DNA of 64,000 nucleotides from Micromonospora zingiberis. Lineage in GTDB: Bacteria > Actinomycetota > Actinomycetes > Mycobacteriales > Micromonosporaceae. The stretch is taken from positions 62,001-126,000 of the forward strand of contig NZ_SJJR01000014.1 of assembly GCF_004331455.1 (NCBI RefSeq), read 5' to 3'. This document shows, one piece after another, positions 18,025 to 27,013 of the stretch (its first letter is position 1; each line of letters starts with the position of its first letter). The notes under the pieces are model-generated. The model was given only the letters and a program-made list of their open reading frames with translations, was not told the DNA's origin and did not search any database. Made by a program: the position numbers and the translations under genes.

Positions 18025-18792
18025 CTAACGGCTGAGAAAGGCGTCGATTCGTCCGCTTGCCTCCGGCCCGGTGACCAGCCCGGCGATGGTGCGGGCCTCG
18101 TCGTCCGCCACCTCCTGCGGTGACCGGTGCCACGAAGCGCGCAGCAGCCGCTTCGCCTCGCCTAGTGCCTGGACCGGGCCGGCGGCCAGGTCGGTGGCGA
18201 GCGCCTCGACCCGAGTGGTCAGCTCGTCGTCCTCCACCACCTCGGCCACGACGCCCCACTCCAATGCCTCGGTCGCGGTGAGGCGGCGACCGGTGAGGGT
18301 GAGGTACAGGGCGCGGGGCTGGCCGACCGCCCGGGGAAGCAGCCGGGAGAATCCGCAGTCGGGGGTCAGCCCGACGGCGGTGTACGCGGCCGCGAACGTC
18401 GCCGACCGGGTCGCCACCGCGACGTCGGCCGACAGTACGGCGGCGAGGCCGGCCCCGGCCGCCGCGCCCTGCACCGCCACGACCACCGGTTTCGGCAGGT
18501 CGGCGAGGGCGCGCAGGGCACGGTCGAGGGTGCTGGCGAGGGTGTGCACGTACGTGCCCCGGTCGGGTGCGGCGGCCATCGCGGCGAGATCGCCGCCGGC
18601 GCAGAACCGGCGGCCGGCGCCGGTGAGCAGTACGGCCCGTACCGCCTCGTCGTCGGCGGCCCGTGCCACGCTGGCGGCGAGGGCCTCGGCGGTGGGCAGG
18701 TCGATCGCGTTGGAGGCGGCCGGCCGGTCCAGGGTGATCCGGGCCAGTGCGCCGTCGACCTCGTACCGCACGGTCGCGTCGGGCCGGTTCAT
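18025..18792 (-). CDS. Enoyl-CoA hydratase/isomerase family protein
   Basis: This 255-residue crotonase-fold enzyme has the oxyanion-hole segments GAGRRFCAGGDLAAM and VQGAAAGAGLAAVLSADV. It acts on acyl-CoA thioesters in beta-oxidation-like steps. ATG at 18792 overlaps the stop of the upstream dehydrogenase by 4 nt (ATGA). It is the last gene of a leftward set with the dehydrogenase, IcmF and racemase-like genes. Substrate chain is unknown. Confidence 0.9.
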   Translation of the reverse strand: MNRPDATVRYEVDGALARITLDRPAASNAIDLPTAEALAASVARAADDEAVRAVLLTGAGRRFCAGGDLAAMAAAPDRGTYVHTLASTLDRALRALADLPKPVVVAVQGAAAGAGLAAVLSADVAVATRSATFAAAYTAVGLTPDCGFSRLLPRAVGQPRALYLTLTGRRLTATEALEWGVVAEVVEDDELTTRVEALATDLAAGPVQALGEAKRLLRASWHRSPQEVADDEARTIAGLVTGPEASGRIDAFLSR

Positions 18793-19547
18793 CGGGGGGC
18801 CATCCGCAGCGCACCGTCCATCCGGAACACCTCGCCGTTGAGGTAGTCGTGCTCGACGATGCTCAGCGCGAGCTGGGCGAACTCGTCGGGCCGGCCGAGG
18901 CGTCGGGGGAACGGGACGCCCTCGGCCAGCGTGGTGCGGAACTCCTCGGAGACGGTGGCGAGCAGCGGGGTGTCGATGATGCCCGGTGCGATGGTGCAGA
19001 CCCGGATGCCGTACTGGGCGAGGTCCCGGGCGGCGGGCAGGGTCAGCCCGACGATTCCGCCCTTGGACGAGGAGTAGGCGGCCTGGCCGATCTGGCCGTC
19101 GTAGGCGGCCACCGAGGCGGTGTTGATAACGACACCGCGCTGGCCGTGCTCGTCGCCTTCGGTCTCGGCGATCTGTTCGGCGGCCAGCGCCAGCACGGTG
19201 AACGTGCCGATCAGGTTGACCTGCACGATCTTCGCGTACAGCGCGAGGTCGTGGACGCCCTTGCGGCCGAGGATCCGGGCCGAGGGGCCGATGCCCGCGC
19301 AGTTGACCACGACCCGCAGCGGGGCCCCGGAGCCGGCGGCGGTGGCCACGGCGGTACGGACGCTGTCGGCGTGGGTGACGTCGGCGGTGAGGTAGGTGAC
19401 CCCGTCGACCCGTGGTGCCTGGGCGATCGACGGTGCCAGGTCGAGGGCGAAGACGGACGCGCCTCGGGCGGCCAGGGCGGCGGCGGTGGCCGCGCCGAGT
19501 CCGGAGGCACCGCCGGTGACGACGGCGGCGGTGTTGGCGACACGCAT
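18789..19547 (-). CDS. SDR-family 3-hydroxyacyl-CoA dehydrogenase (HSD10 type)
   Basis: This 252-residue short-chain dehydrogenase has TGGASGLG as cofactor loop, VNCAGIG and the catalytic YSSSKGG with an upstream Ser. The sequence MRVANTAAVVTGGASGLGAA and the C-terminal FRMDGALRM match the type-10 / 2-methyl-3-hydroxybutyryl-CoA dehydrogenase group that oxidises 3-hydroxyacyl-CoA with NAD+. Close coupling to a crotonase and to IcmF supports a branched acyl-CoA route. Confidence 0.9.
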   Translation of the reverse strand: MRVANTAAVVTGGASGLGAATAAALAARGASVFALDLAPSIAQAPRVDGVTYLTADVTHADSVRTAVATAAGSGAPLRVVVNCAGIGPSARILGRKGVHDLALYAKIVQVNLIGTFTVLALAAEQIAETEGDEHGQRGVVINTASVAAYDGQIGQAAYSSSKGGIVGLTLPAARDLAQYGIRVCTIAPGIIDTPLLATVSEEFRTTLAEGVPFPRRLGRPDEFAQLALSIVEHDYLNGEVFRMDGALRMAPR

Positions 19548-19574
19548 GCTGATGACTCCTCTTGGCTGGTGGTG

Positions 19575-22500
19575 TCAGACGTTGCGGCGGTACTCCCCGC
19601 CGACCTCGAAGAAGGCGTCGGTGATCTGTTGCAGTGAGCAGACCCGGGCCGCGTCCATCAGCACGGCGAAGACGTTCTCGCCCGTGATGGTCGCCTGCTT
19701 GAGCCGGGCCAGGGCGACGGTGGCCTCGTCGCGGTGCGCCTGCTGGAATGCGCGCAGCCGGTGCAGCTGCGACTGCTTCTCGGCCTCGGTGGCCCGGGCC
19801 AGTTCGGGCACGGCCGCGGGGACGTCGGCCTCCTCCCGCAGGTACGTGTTGACCCCGATCAGCGGCAGTGTGCCGTCGTGCTTGCGCTGCTCGTAGTGCA
19901 TGGACTCGTCCTGGATACGACCGCGTTGGTAGCCGGTCTCCATCGCCCCGAGCACACCACCCCGGTCGTTGATGCGGTCGAACTCGGCCAGCACGGCCGC
20001 CTCGACCAGGTCGGTGAGTTCGTCGATGACGAACGAGCCCTGCAACGGGTTCTCGTTCATCGCCAGGCCCCACTCCCGGTTGATGATGAGCTGGATGGCC
20101 AGCGCCCGGCGGACCGATTCCTCGCTCGGCGTGGTGACCGCCTCGTCATATGCGTTGGTGTGCAGCGAGTTGGCGTTGTCGTAGACGGCGATCAGGGCCT
20201 GCAACGTGGTGCGGATGTCGTTGAAGTCCATCTCCTGCGCGTGCAGCGATCGCCCACTGGTCTGGATGTGGTACTTCAGCTTCTGCGAGCGTTCGTTGGC
20301 GCCGTACCGGTCGCGCATGGCGATCGCCCAGATCCGCCGGGCCACCCGCCCGAGCACCGAGTACTCCGGGTCCATCCCGTTGGAGAAGAAGAACGACAGG
20401 TTCGGCGCGAAGTCGTCGATCCGCATGCCCCGGGCGAGGTACGTCTCCACGTAGGTGAAGCCGTTGGCAAGGGTGAAGGCGAGCTGGCTGATCGGGTTCG
20501 CCCCGGCCTCGGCGATGTGGTAGCCGGAGATGGAGACCGAGTAGAAGTTACGCACGTCGTTGGCGATGAACCACTCCTGGATGTCGGCCATCATCCGCAG
20601 TGAGAACTCGGTGGAGAACAGGCAGGTGTTCTGCCCCTGGTCCTCCTTGAGGATGTCGGCCTGCACGGTGCCGCGTACCTGGCCCAGCGCCTCGGCCCGC
20701 AGCCTGCCGTGCTCCTCGGGGCCGGGCGGGCGGCCGTGCTCGGCCTCGAATCGGGCCGTTCGCTGGTCGATGACGGTGTTGAGGAAGAAGGCGAGCACGG
20801 TGGGTGCCGGTCCGTTGATCGTCATCGACACGGAGGTGGCGGGGGAGAGCAGGTCGAAGCCGTCGTAGAGGGCGCGCATATCGTCGACGGTGGCGACCGA
20901 GACGCCGGAGGTGCCGACCTTGCCGTAGATGTCCGGGCGCAGGTCCGGGTCGCGGCCGTAGAGTGTCACCGAGTCGAACGCGGTGGACAGCCGGGTGGCG
21001 GGGGAGCCTGCCGCGAGCAGCTTGAACCGGCGGTTGGTGCGGAATGGGTCGCCCTCGCCGGCGAACATCCGGGCCGGGTCCTCGCCGTCGCGCTTGAACG
21101 GGAAGACCCCGGCGGTGTACGGAAAGCGGCCCGGCAGGTTTTCCCGTCGGAAGAAGCGCACCAACTCGCCGTGGTCGGTGAAGCGGGGCAGGGCGACCCG
21201 GGGGATGGCGTTGCCGGAGAGCGACTCCCGGGTCAGCGGGGTACGGATCTCCCGGTCCCGTACCCGGAAGACGTGCTCGGCACCCCGGTACGCCGACACC
21301 ACCTCGGGCCACTCGGCGAGCTGGCGGCTCACCTCCGCCGGCAGTTGCGCCCGGGCGTCGGCGAGCAGTTCGCGCACCGGGGTCGAGTCGACCTCGGCGG
21401 CGACCAGTTCCAACCGCTGCACCCGTCGGGCCTGCTCCGCATGGTGCTCGGCGGTGGCGTGGTACGCCCGTACCGTCTCGGCGATCTCGGCGAGGTACCG
21501 GATCCGTGAGCTGGGCAGCAACTGCCGGATCATCGTGGAGGTCCGGACGTCCACCCGGGGTAGCACCCCCTCGCCGACCGGCAGCCCGGCCTCGCCCAGC
21601 AGTGCCCTGAGGTGCTGGTAGAGCGCGGTCACCCCGTCGTCGTTGAAGGTGGCGGCCGAGGTGCCGAAGACCGGCATCTCCTCCGGACGCGTACCGAACG
21701 CCTCCCGGTTGCGCACCAGTTGACGGCCCACCTCGCGCAGCGCGTCCTCGGCGCCCCGCCGCTCGAACTTGTTGATCGCCACGGCATCGGCGAAGCCCAG
21801 CATGTCGATCTTCTCCAGCTGGGAGGGGGCGCCGTACTCCGGTGTCATCACGTACAGCGAGGTGTCGGCGTACGGGACGATCGCCGCGTCGCCCTGGCCG
21901 ATGCCGGGGGTCTCCACGACGACCAGGTCGAACCCGGCGGCCTTGAGCAGGTCGATGATGGTGCCGAGCGACTCGGGCAGTTCGTGGCTGCCCCGGGTGG
22001 CCAGGGACCGGAAGTAGACGTTCTTCCCGCCCAGCGCGTTCATCCGGATGCGGTCGCCGAGTAGGGCGCCGCCGGTGGCCCGCCGGGTCGGGTCGACGGC
22101 GACCACGGCGACGCGTAGCTTGTCCTGCTGGTCCAGGCGCAGCCGGCGGACCAACTCGTCGGTGAGGCTGGACTTGCCGGAGCCGCCGGTGCCGGTGATG
22201 CCGAGCACCGGTGTGCGGCGGCGCCCGGCGGCGGCCCGCAGCGTGTCGACCATCGGGTCCGGCAGCGCGCCGAGTTCCGCGCCGGTGATCGCCCGGGCCA
22301 CCGCGCGCCGGTCACCGGCGAGGACCGCGGCGGCGTCGACCGGGTCCTGCCGCCAGAGATCGACGTCGCACTCGCGGACCATCACGTTGACCATGCCGGG
22401 CAGGCCCATCCGTTGGCCGTCCTCGGGGGAAAAGATGGTGACGCCGCGCCCGCGCAGCCGGGCTATCTCGGCCGGCACGATGACGCCGCCACCGCCGCCG

Positions 22501-22784
22501 TAGACCCGCACCCGGCCGGCGCCGGCCGTGGCGAGCGAGTCGACCAGGTACTCGAAGTACTCGACGTGCCCGCCCTGGTACGAGGAGACGGCCACCCCCT
22601 GGGCGTCCTCCTGTACGACGGCGTCGGCGACCTCCTGGACGGACCGGTTGTGGCCGAGGTGCACCACCTCCACGCCCTGCTTCTGCAGGATGCGGCGCAT
22701 GATGTTGATGGACGCGTCGTGACCGTCGAAGAGGCTCGACGCGGTGACGAACCGGATCGGGTTGCTGGCGACGTGCAGGGGCAT
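19575..22784 (-). CDS. icmF: Fused isobutyryl-CoA mutase (IcmF)
   Basis: This 1069-residue coenzyme-B12 enzyme is fused to its own G-protein chaperone. Domains: B12-binding (about 10-140, DGHDAS with the cobalt His), MeaI-like GTPase (about 165-415, P-loop GTGGSGKSS, VVAVDPTRRATGG, VVETPGIGQGD) and the mutase barrel (about 540-1069). The mutase part has Phe and Gln (TAGVFPF, GQNTCLFS) where methylmalonyl-CoA mutase has Tyr and Arg, the pattern linked with isobutyryl-/butyryl-CoA. It interconverts these (and perhaps related branched) CoA esters by carbon-skeleton rearrangement. Start ATG 22784 gives the usual IcmF length; the open frame extends further upstream without similarity. Subunit assignment is firm; substrate from residues is inference. 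Confidence 0.94.
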   Translation of the reverse strand: MPLHVASNPIRFVTASSLFDGHDASINIMRRILQKQGVEVVHLGHNRSVQEVADAVVQEDAQGVAVSSYQGGHVEYFEYLVDSLATAGAGRVRVYGGGGGVIVPAEIARLRGRGVTIFSPEDGQRMGLPGMVNVMVRECDVDLWRQDPVDAAAVLAGDRRAVARAITGAELGALPDPMVDTLRAAAGRRRTPVLGITGTGGSGKSSLTDELVRRLRLDQQDKLRVAVVAVDPTRRATGGALLGDRIRMNALGGKNVYFRSLATRGSHELPESLGTIIDLLKAAGFDLVVVETPGIGQGDAAIVPYADTSLYVMTPEYGAPSQLEKIDMLGFADAVAINKFERRGAEDALREVGRQLVRNREAFGTRPEEMPVFGTSAATFNDDGVTALYQHLRALLGEAGLPVGEGVLPRVDVRTSTMIRQLLPSSRIRYLAEIAETVRAYHATAEHHAEQARRVQRLELVAAEVDSTPVRELLADARAQLPAEVSRQLAEWPEVVSAYRGAEHVFRVRDREIRTPLTRESLSGNAIPRVALPRFTDHGELVRFFRRENLPGRFPYTAGVFPFKRDGEDPARMFAGEGDPFRTNRRFKLLAAGSPATRLSTAFDSVTLYGRDPDLRPDIYGKVGTSGVSVATVDDMRALYDGFDLLSPATSVSMTINGPAPTVLAFFLNTVIDQRTARFEAEHGRPPGPEEHGRLRAEALGQVRGTVQADILKEDQGQNTCLFSTEFSLRMMADIQEWFIANDVRNFYSVSISGYHIAEAGANPISQLAFTLANGFTYVETYLARGMRIDDFAPNLSFFFSNGMDPEYSVLGRVARRIWAIAMRDRYGANERSQKLKYHIQTSGRSLHAQEMDFNDIRTTLQALIAVYDNANSLHTNAYDEAVTTPSEESVRRALAIQLIINREWGLAMNENPLQGSFVIDELTDLVEAAVLAEFDRINDRGGVLGAMETGYQRGRIQDESMHYEQRKHDGTLPLIGVNTYLREEADVPAAVPELARATEAEKQSQLHRLRAFQQAHRDEATVALARLKQATITGENVFAVLMDAARVCSLQQITDAFFEVGGEYRRNV

Positions 22785-22825
22785 CTCGGCACTCGGACCT
22801 TCGCTGTCGGGGGTGGGTGGGTCTC

Positions 22826-23911
22826 TCAGCCGGCGGCGGTGCCCCATCGGGCGGCCACGTCGCTGACCGTGGCCGGCACCTCGCCACCCTCCGGCGGCGG
22901 GGCGGACCGGGACAGGCGGGGTGCGGTGCCGGCGCCGACATGCCCCTGCACCGACCGCAGGCTGCCCCGGGCCGCGATATGCGGCTCGTCGACCGCCTCG
23001 TCGAAGGTGAGGACCGGGGTGACACAGGCGTCGGTGCCGTCGAAGACGCGACTCCAGTCGCCGCGGGTACGGGTGCGGAAGACCCGCTCGAACTCCGCCG
23101 CCAGCGCCGGCCAGCCGGCCCGGTCGTACTGGTCGGGAAGCCTGGCCGGGTCGAGTTCCAGCCCGTTGAGCAGCAGCGCGTAGAACCTGCGCTCCAGGGC
23201 GGCGACGGCGACGAAGCGGTCGTCGGCGCAGCGGTACGTCCGGTAGAACGGTGCGCCGCCGTCGAGCAGGTTCTGCGCCCGGCCGTACGCCCACGCGCCC
23301 TGTGCCTTCATCTCCAGCACGTGCTGGGCCAGCACGCTGACGCCGTCGACCATGGCGCCGTCGACCACCTGGCCCTGCCCGGAACGTTCGCGTTCGACCA
23401 GCGCGGCGAGAATCCCGACCACGAGGAAGAGCGAGCCGCCGCCGAAGTCACCGGCGAGGTTCAGTGGCGGCACCGGTGTCTCGGCCGGCCCGATGGCGTG
23501 CAGGACCCCGGTGATCGAGATGTAGTTGAGGTCGTGACCGGCGGTGTGTGCCCGGGGGCCGCTCTGACCCCAGCCGGTCATCCGGGCGTAGACCAGCCGG
23601 GGATTGCGCGCGGTGAGCACCTCCGGTCCGAGGCCCAGACGTTCGGCCACGCCGGGGCGGAAGCCCTCGATGAGCACGTCGGCGCGATCGGCGAGGGCCA
23701 AGGCGTGGTCGCGCTGGGCCGGGTCCTTGAGGTCGGCCTCGACGGTGGTACGCCGGCGCAGCACGTGGCTGGGCAGTTGGTCGGGCCAGGCGTGCGGGCG
23801 CTGCACGCGTACCACGTCGGCGCCGAGGTCGGCGAGGAGCATCGCCGCGTGCGGGCCGGGGCCGATACCGGCGAGTTCGAGGACGCGGATTTGCTCGAGG
23901 GCGCGGGTCAC
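22826..23911 (-). CDS. CaiB/BaiF-family protein, alpha-methylacyl-CoA racemase-like
   Basis: This 361-residue protein aligns in style with mycobacterial 2-methylacyl-CoA racemase: His126 (AGHDLNY) and Asp155 (AGDFGGGS) stand where the racemase catalytic His/Asp pair lies. It lacks the extended form of class III CoA-transferases. It would invert the configuration of 2-methyl-branched acyl-CoA so that dehydrogenases can act. GTG start. It is the first gene of the leftward IcmF operon, directly beside the operator at 23936. Confidence 0.88.
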   Translation of the reverse strand: MTRALEQIRVLELAGIGPGPHAAMLLADLGADVVRVQRPHAWPDQLPSHVLRRRTTVEADLKDPAQRDHALALADRADVLIEGFRPGVAERLGLGPEVLTARNPRLVYARMTGWGQSGPRAHTAGHDLNYISITGVLHAIGPAETPVPPLNLAGDFGGGSLFLVVGILAALVERERSGQGQVVDGAMVDGVSVLAQHVLEMKAQGAWAYGRAQNLLDGGAPFYRTYRCADDRFVAVAALERRFYALLLNGLELDPARLPDQYDRAGWPALAAEFERVFRTRTRGDWSRVFDGTDACVTPVLTFDEAVDEPHIAARGSLRSVQGHVGAGTAPRLSRSAPPPEGGEVPATVSDVAARWGTAAG

Positions 23912-23935
23912 AGCCGGTTCTCCTTTCGCCAGGAT

Positions 23936-23957
23936 CTAGTTATCGTTCGCTAAGTTG
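23936..23957. promoter_or_regulatory. TetR-type operator, site 1 (divergent)
   Basis: AGTTATCG-TT-CGCTAAGT, 18 bp with two imperfect half sites (6 of 8 matching). It lies between the divergent racemase-like gene and the enoyl-CoA hydratase gene. Closely related sequences occur at 27813 and 31945, each ahead of an acyl-CoA gene, giving the consensus ACTTAKCG-NN-CGCTMAGT. Confidence 0.7.
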
Positions 23958-23981
23958 CGGGCCGAGGAAGGGAAGGCAGCC

Positions 23982-24782
23982 ATGACGGTGCAGGTGGACC
24001 GGGGCGAGGACGGCATCACGACGCTGACGCTGGACCGACCGGGGTCGCTCAATGCCCTCAACCACGCCATGGTGGGTGACCTCACCACCGCGTTGGCGGC
24101 GATCCGCCGCGACCGCGACTGCCGGGTGGTCATCCTCACCGGCGCGGGGCGGGCCTTCTGCGCCGGCCTCGACCTCACCGGGTACGGCGACGACGACCAG
24201 GTGGCTGCCGACGGGGAGATGCTGCGCACCTTCGACCGGCAGCGCGAGATCGCCGACCTCGCCCACCGCCTGCACGAGTTGCCGCAACCGGTGATCGCCG
24301 CGGTCAACGGGGCGGCGGCCGGCGGTGGACTCGCCCTGGTCTGCGCGAGCGACGTACGCATAGCGGCGCCGGAGGCGATCTTCGCGGTCTCGTTCATCAG
24401 GGCGGGCTACTCGGCCTGCGACATCGGAGTGTCCTGGCTGCTGCCCCGGATCATGGGGGCCGGGCGGGCCCACGAGCTGATGCTGACCGGGCGGCGCTTC
24501 GACGCCGCCGAGGCGCTCCATGGTGGACTGCTGGCCCGAACGGTGCCCGCCGGGGAGTTGCTGGCCGAGGCGCGTCGAACCGCGACCGATATCGTCGGCA
24601 ACCCGCCGGCGTCGGTCGAGTTGACCAAGGTCGGTATGTGGATCGCACTGGAGACGCCGAGCTTCCGGGCTGCGGTCGAGTTCGAGAACCGCCAGCAGAT
24701 GGTGGCCAACATGACCGAGGACCGGGTCGAGGCGACCCGGGCCTTTCTGGAGAAGCGCGCGCCGCGCTACCACCGCCGCTGA
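23982..24782 (+). CDS. Enoyl-CoA hydratase/isomerase family protein
   Basis: This 266-residue crotonase-fold protein contains GAGRAFCAGLDLTGY and VNGAAAGGGLALVCASDVRIA, the two CoA/oxyanion segments. No paired catalytic Glu is obvious at the usual place, so it may be an isomerase or a hydratase with altered chemistry. ATG 23982 is preferred over an earlier start at 23955 because GGAAGGGAAGG precedes it. It is transcribed alone from the shared operator region and converges on the acyl-CoA dehydrogenase gene. Confidence 0.9.
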   Translation: MTVQVDRGEDGITTLTLDRPGSLNALNHAMVGDLTTALAAIRRDRDCRVVILTGAGRAFCAGLDLTGYGDDDQVAADGEMLRTFDRQREIADLAHRLHELPQPVIAAVNGAAAGGGLALVCASDVRIAAPEAIFAVSFIRAGYSACDIGVSWLLPRIMGAGRAHELMLTGRRFDAAEALHGGLLARTVPAGELLAEARRTATDIVGNPPASVELTKVGMWIALETPSFRAAVEFENRQQMVANMTEDRVEATRAFLEKRAPRYHRR

Positions 24783-24820
24783 ACCGCACGGCGGTGGCCG
24801 CCGGGCACGGGCCCGGCCGG

Positions 24821-25969
24821 TCACCGGCGACCGACCAGGTCGCGGCCGATGATCTCTTTCATGATCTCGTTGGTGCCACCGAAGATGCGCTGTACCCGGG
24901 CGTCGGAGAACGCCCGGGCCACCGGGTACTCCAGCATGTAGCCGTAGCCGCCGTGCAGCTGCAGGCAACGGTCGATGACCCGGTTCTGCATCTCCGAGGC
25001 GAACAGCTTCGCCTTGGCGGCGTCGACCACGGTGAGGTCGCCGTCGCCGTGGGCCAGGATCGCCTTGTCCACGAAGGCCCGGGCCACGTCGACCTCGGTG
25101 GCCATCGCCGCCAGCTCGAACCGGGTGTTCTGAAAGTCGGCGATCGGCTGGCCGAAGGCGTGCCGTTCGTCGACGTACGTGAGGGTGTCGGTGAGCACGA
25201 CGTCGGCCACGGCGACGGCGTGGGCCGCGATGGAGAGGCGTTCCAGCGGTAGCAGACCGACCAGTTGCCGGAGCCCACCGCCCAGCTCACCGAGGACGTT
25301 GGCGTCGGGCACGAAGACGTCGGCGAAGAAGAGTTCGGCGGTGTCCTGGGCGTGCAGGCCGATCTTGGCGAGCTTGCGGCCCCGGCTGAAGCCGGCCATG
25401 TCCCGCTCCACCACGAGCAGGCTCAGGCCGCCCGAATCGTCGGTGCGGGCGACCACGATGACCAGGTCGGCGTTGATGCCGCTGGTGATGAAGGTCTTGG
25501 CGCCGTTGACCAGCCATCCACCGTCGACCCGCCGCCCCGTGGTGCGTATCCCGCGTAGGTCGCTGCCGGTGCCCGGTTCGGTCATCGCGATCGCCCCGAT
25601 CAGCTCCCCGGCCACCATCGCCGGCAGCCACCGGGCCCGCTGTTCGGCGCTGCCGAGAGTGAGCAGGTACGGGATGGTGATGTCGTCCTGCAACGAGAAG
25701 CTGGAGGCCAGCGAGGTGGCGTGCACCCGGGCCAACTCCTCCAGCACGATGTTGCGGTAGCGGTAGTCGTGGTGCTGCCCGGCGCCGCCGTACTCAGCCG
25801 GTGCGGAGAGCCCGATGACGCCCTGCTTGCCGGCGGCGCGCCAGACCTCGCGGTCGATCAGCCGCTCGCTCTCCCAGCGGTCGAGGTTGTCCACCACGGA
25901 ACGGGCGACGAAGGTGCGCACCACGTCGCGGAACTGTTCATGGTCGTCGGTGTAGAGGTTGCGCTTCAT
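24821..25969 (-). CDS. Acyl-CoA dehydrogenase (LCAD/IVD-like)
   Basis: This 382-residue FAD enzyme introduces the alpha,beta double bond in acyl-CoA and passes electrons to electron-transferring flavoprotein. Visible are AMTEPGTGSDLRG (flavin/substrate loop), FITSGINADL, LQLHGGYGYMLEYPVAR and FGGTNEIMKEII. The last motif has Gly where MCAD-type enzymes hold the catalytic Glu, which places it with LCAD/isovaleryl-CoA enzymes that use a Glu in an earlier helix (LLPLERLSIA). It follows the APH-fold gene in the same operon. Confidence 0.92.
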   Translation of the reverse strand: MKRNLYTDDHEQFRDVVRTFVARSVVDNLDRWESERLIDREVWRAAGKQGVIGLSAPAEYGGAGQHHDYRYRNIVLEELARVHATSLASSFSLQDDITIPYLLTLGSAEQRARWLPAMVAGELIGAIAMTEPGTGSDLRGIRTTGRRVDGGWLVNGAKTFITSGINADLVIVVARTDDSGGLSLLVVERDMAGFSRGRKLAKIGLHAQDTAELFFADVFVPDANVLGELGGGLRQLVGLLPLERLSIAAHAVAVADVVLTDTLTYVDERHAFGQPIADFQNTRFELAAMATEVDVARAFVDKAILAHGDGDLTVVDAAKAKLFASEMQNRVIDRCLQLHGGYGYMLEYPVARAFSDARVQRIFGGTNEIMKEIIGRDLVGRR

Positions 25970-25990
25970 CGCCGTCCTTTCAGCTCGCCG

Positions 25991-27013
25991 TCACCGGGCG
26001 GGCAGGGTCGCCAGGGCACAGTCGTCGAGCAGTTCGTCGACCATCCGGCCGATGCCGTCGAAGCCGTCGCCGAGGGTCTGGCCCGAGGTGTGACGTACGT
26101 GGATCTGTTCGAGGATCACCGCCAGTTTGAACTTGGCGAAGGCCAGGTACCAGGGCAGCGCCGTGGAGACCTGGTCGTCCAGTCCGCGACGGGCGCAGTA
26201 GTGGGAGACCACCTCGTCCACGTCGAGGAACCCGGCGAACGCGGTGAGCCCGCCGGTGATCGGGTTGAACGGCCGGCCGACCTCGTCCCAGAACATCACC
26301 AGCGTGCCGAGGTCGGCGAGCGGGTCACCGAGGGTGGCCATCTCCCAGTCGAGCACCGCCGCGATCCGACCCGGGTCGTCCGGCGTCACGATGAGGTTGT
26401 CGACGCGGTAGTCGCCGTGCACGATCGATGCGCCGACCGGCGGCGGCAGGCCCGCGCCGAGCCGGTTGGCCAGCTCGTCCACCAGCACGGTGTGCCGCCG
26501 GGACACCGCGTGGTACTGGCGGTGCCACCGGGCCAGCTGGCGGGCGAGAAAGCCGTCCGGCCGGCCGAAGTCCCGTAGCCCGACCGCGTCGATCCGTACC
26601 TCGTGCAGGTCGGCGAGGGTGTCGACCATGGCGATGGACAGCCGGTGCCGGTCGGCTGGTGCGACCGCGGCCACCGCGTCGCGGGTGCGCAGGACATCGC
26701 CCGGCACCTCGGCCATCAGGTAGTACGGCACCTCCTGGTCGGTGCCGAGGGCGACCACCGTCGGCACCGGGACGGCGGTGGCGGCGAGCGCCGCCAGCAC
26801 CCGGTACTCCCGGGCCACGTCGTGCGCCCCCCGGTGGTACGACCCATACGGCGGGCGGCGCAGGATCCACCGGTTGACCCCGTCGGTGACCCGGAAGGTC
26901 AGGTTCGACTTGCCGCCGGCCACCAGGGTCGCCGTCAGCGGTCCCGCGACGGGGATCTCCCGCTCGGCGAGCACCCGGGCCAGCACGGCGAGGTCGACCG
27001 GTGCCGCCGTCAC
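25991..27013 (-). CDS. APH-fold phosphotransferase (ACAD10/11 kinase-domain type)
   Basis: This 340-residue protein has the aminoglycoside-phosphotransferase/choline-kinase fold: GGKSNLTFRV as glycine-rich loop, the catalytic IVHGDYRVDNLIV (HGDxxxxN) about residue 198, and LDWEMATLGDPLADLG as the metal Asp. It resembles the kinase half of ACAD10/11 and the levulinate enzyme LvaA, which phosphorylate 4-hydroxyacyl-CoA; antibiotic resistance is unlikely given the acyl-CoA neighbours. GTG at 27013 overlaps the stop of the upstream crotonase gene (GTGA). The long upstream open frame is a shadow of that gene. Confidence 0.88.
   Translation of the reverse strand: MTAAPVDLAVLARVLAEREIPVAGPLTATLVAGGKSNLTFRVTDGVNRWILRRPPYGSYHRGAHDVAREYRVLAALAATAVPVPTVVALGTDQEVPYYLMAEVPGDVLRTRDAVAAVAPADRHRLSIAMVDTLADLHEVRIDAVGLRDFGRPDGFLARQLARWHRQYHAVSRRHTVLVDELANRLGAGLPPPVGASIVHGDYRVDNLIVTPDDPGRIAAVLDWEMATLGDPLADLGTLVMFWDEVGRPFNPITGGLTAFAGFLDVDEVVSHYCARRGLDDQVSTALPWYLAFAKFKLAVILEQIHVRHTSGQTLGDGFDGIGRMVDELLDDCALATLPAR

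Noticed and set aside
25991..27013. Aminoglycoside resistance gene
   Set aside because: The APH fold is real, but the gene is translationally coupled to acyl-CoA genes and matches the ACAD10/11 kinase type.
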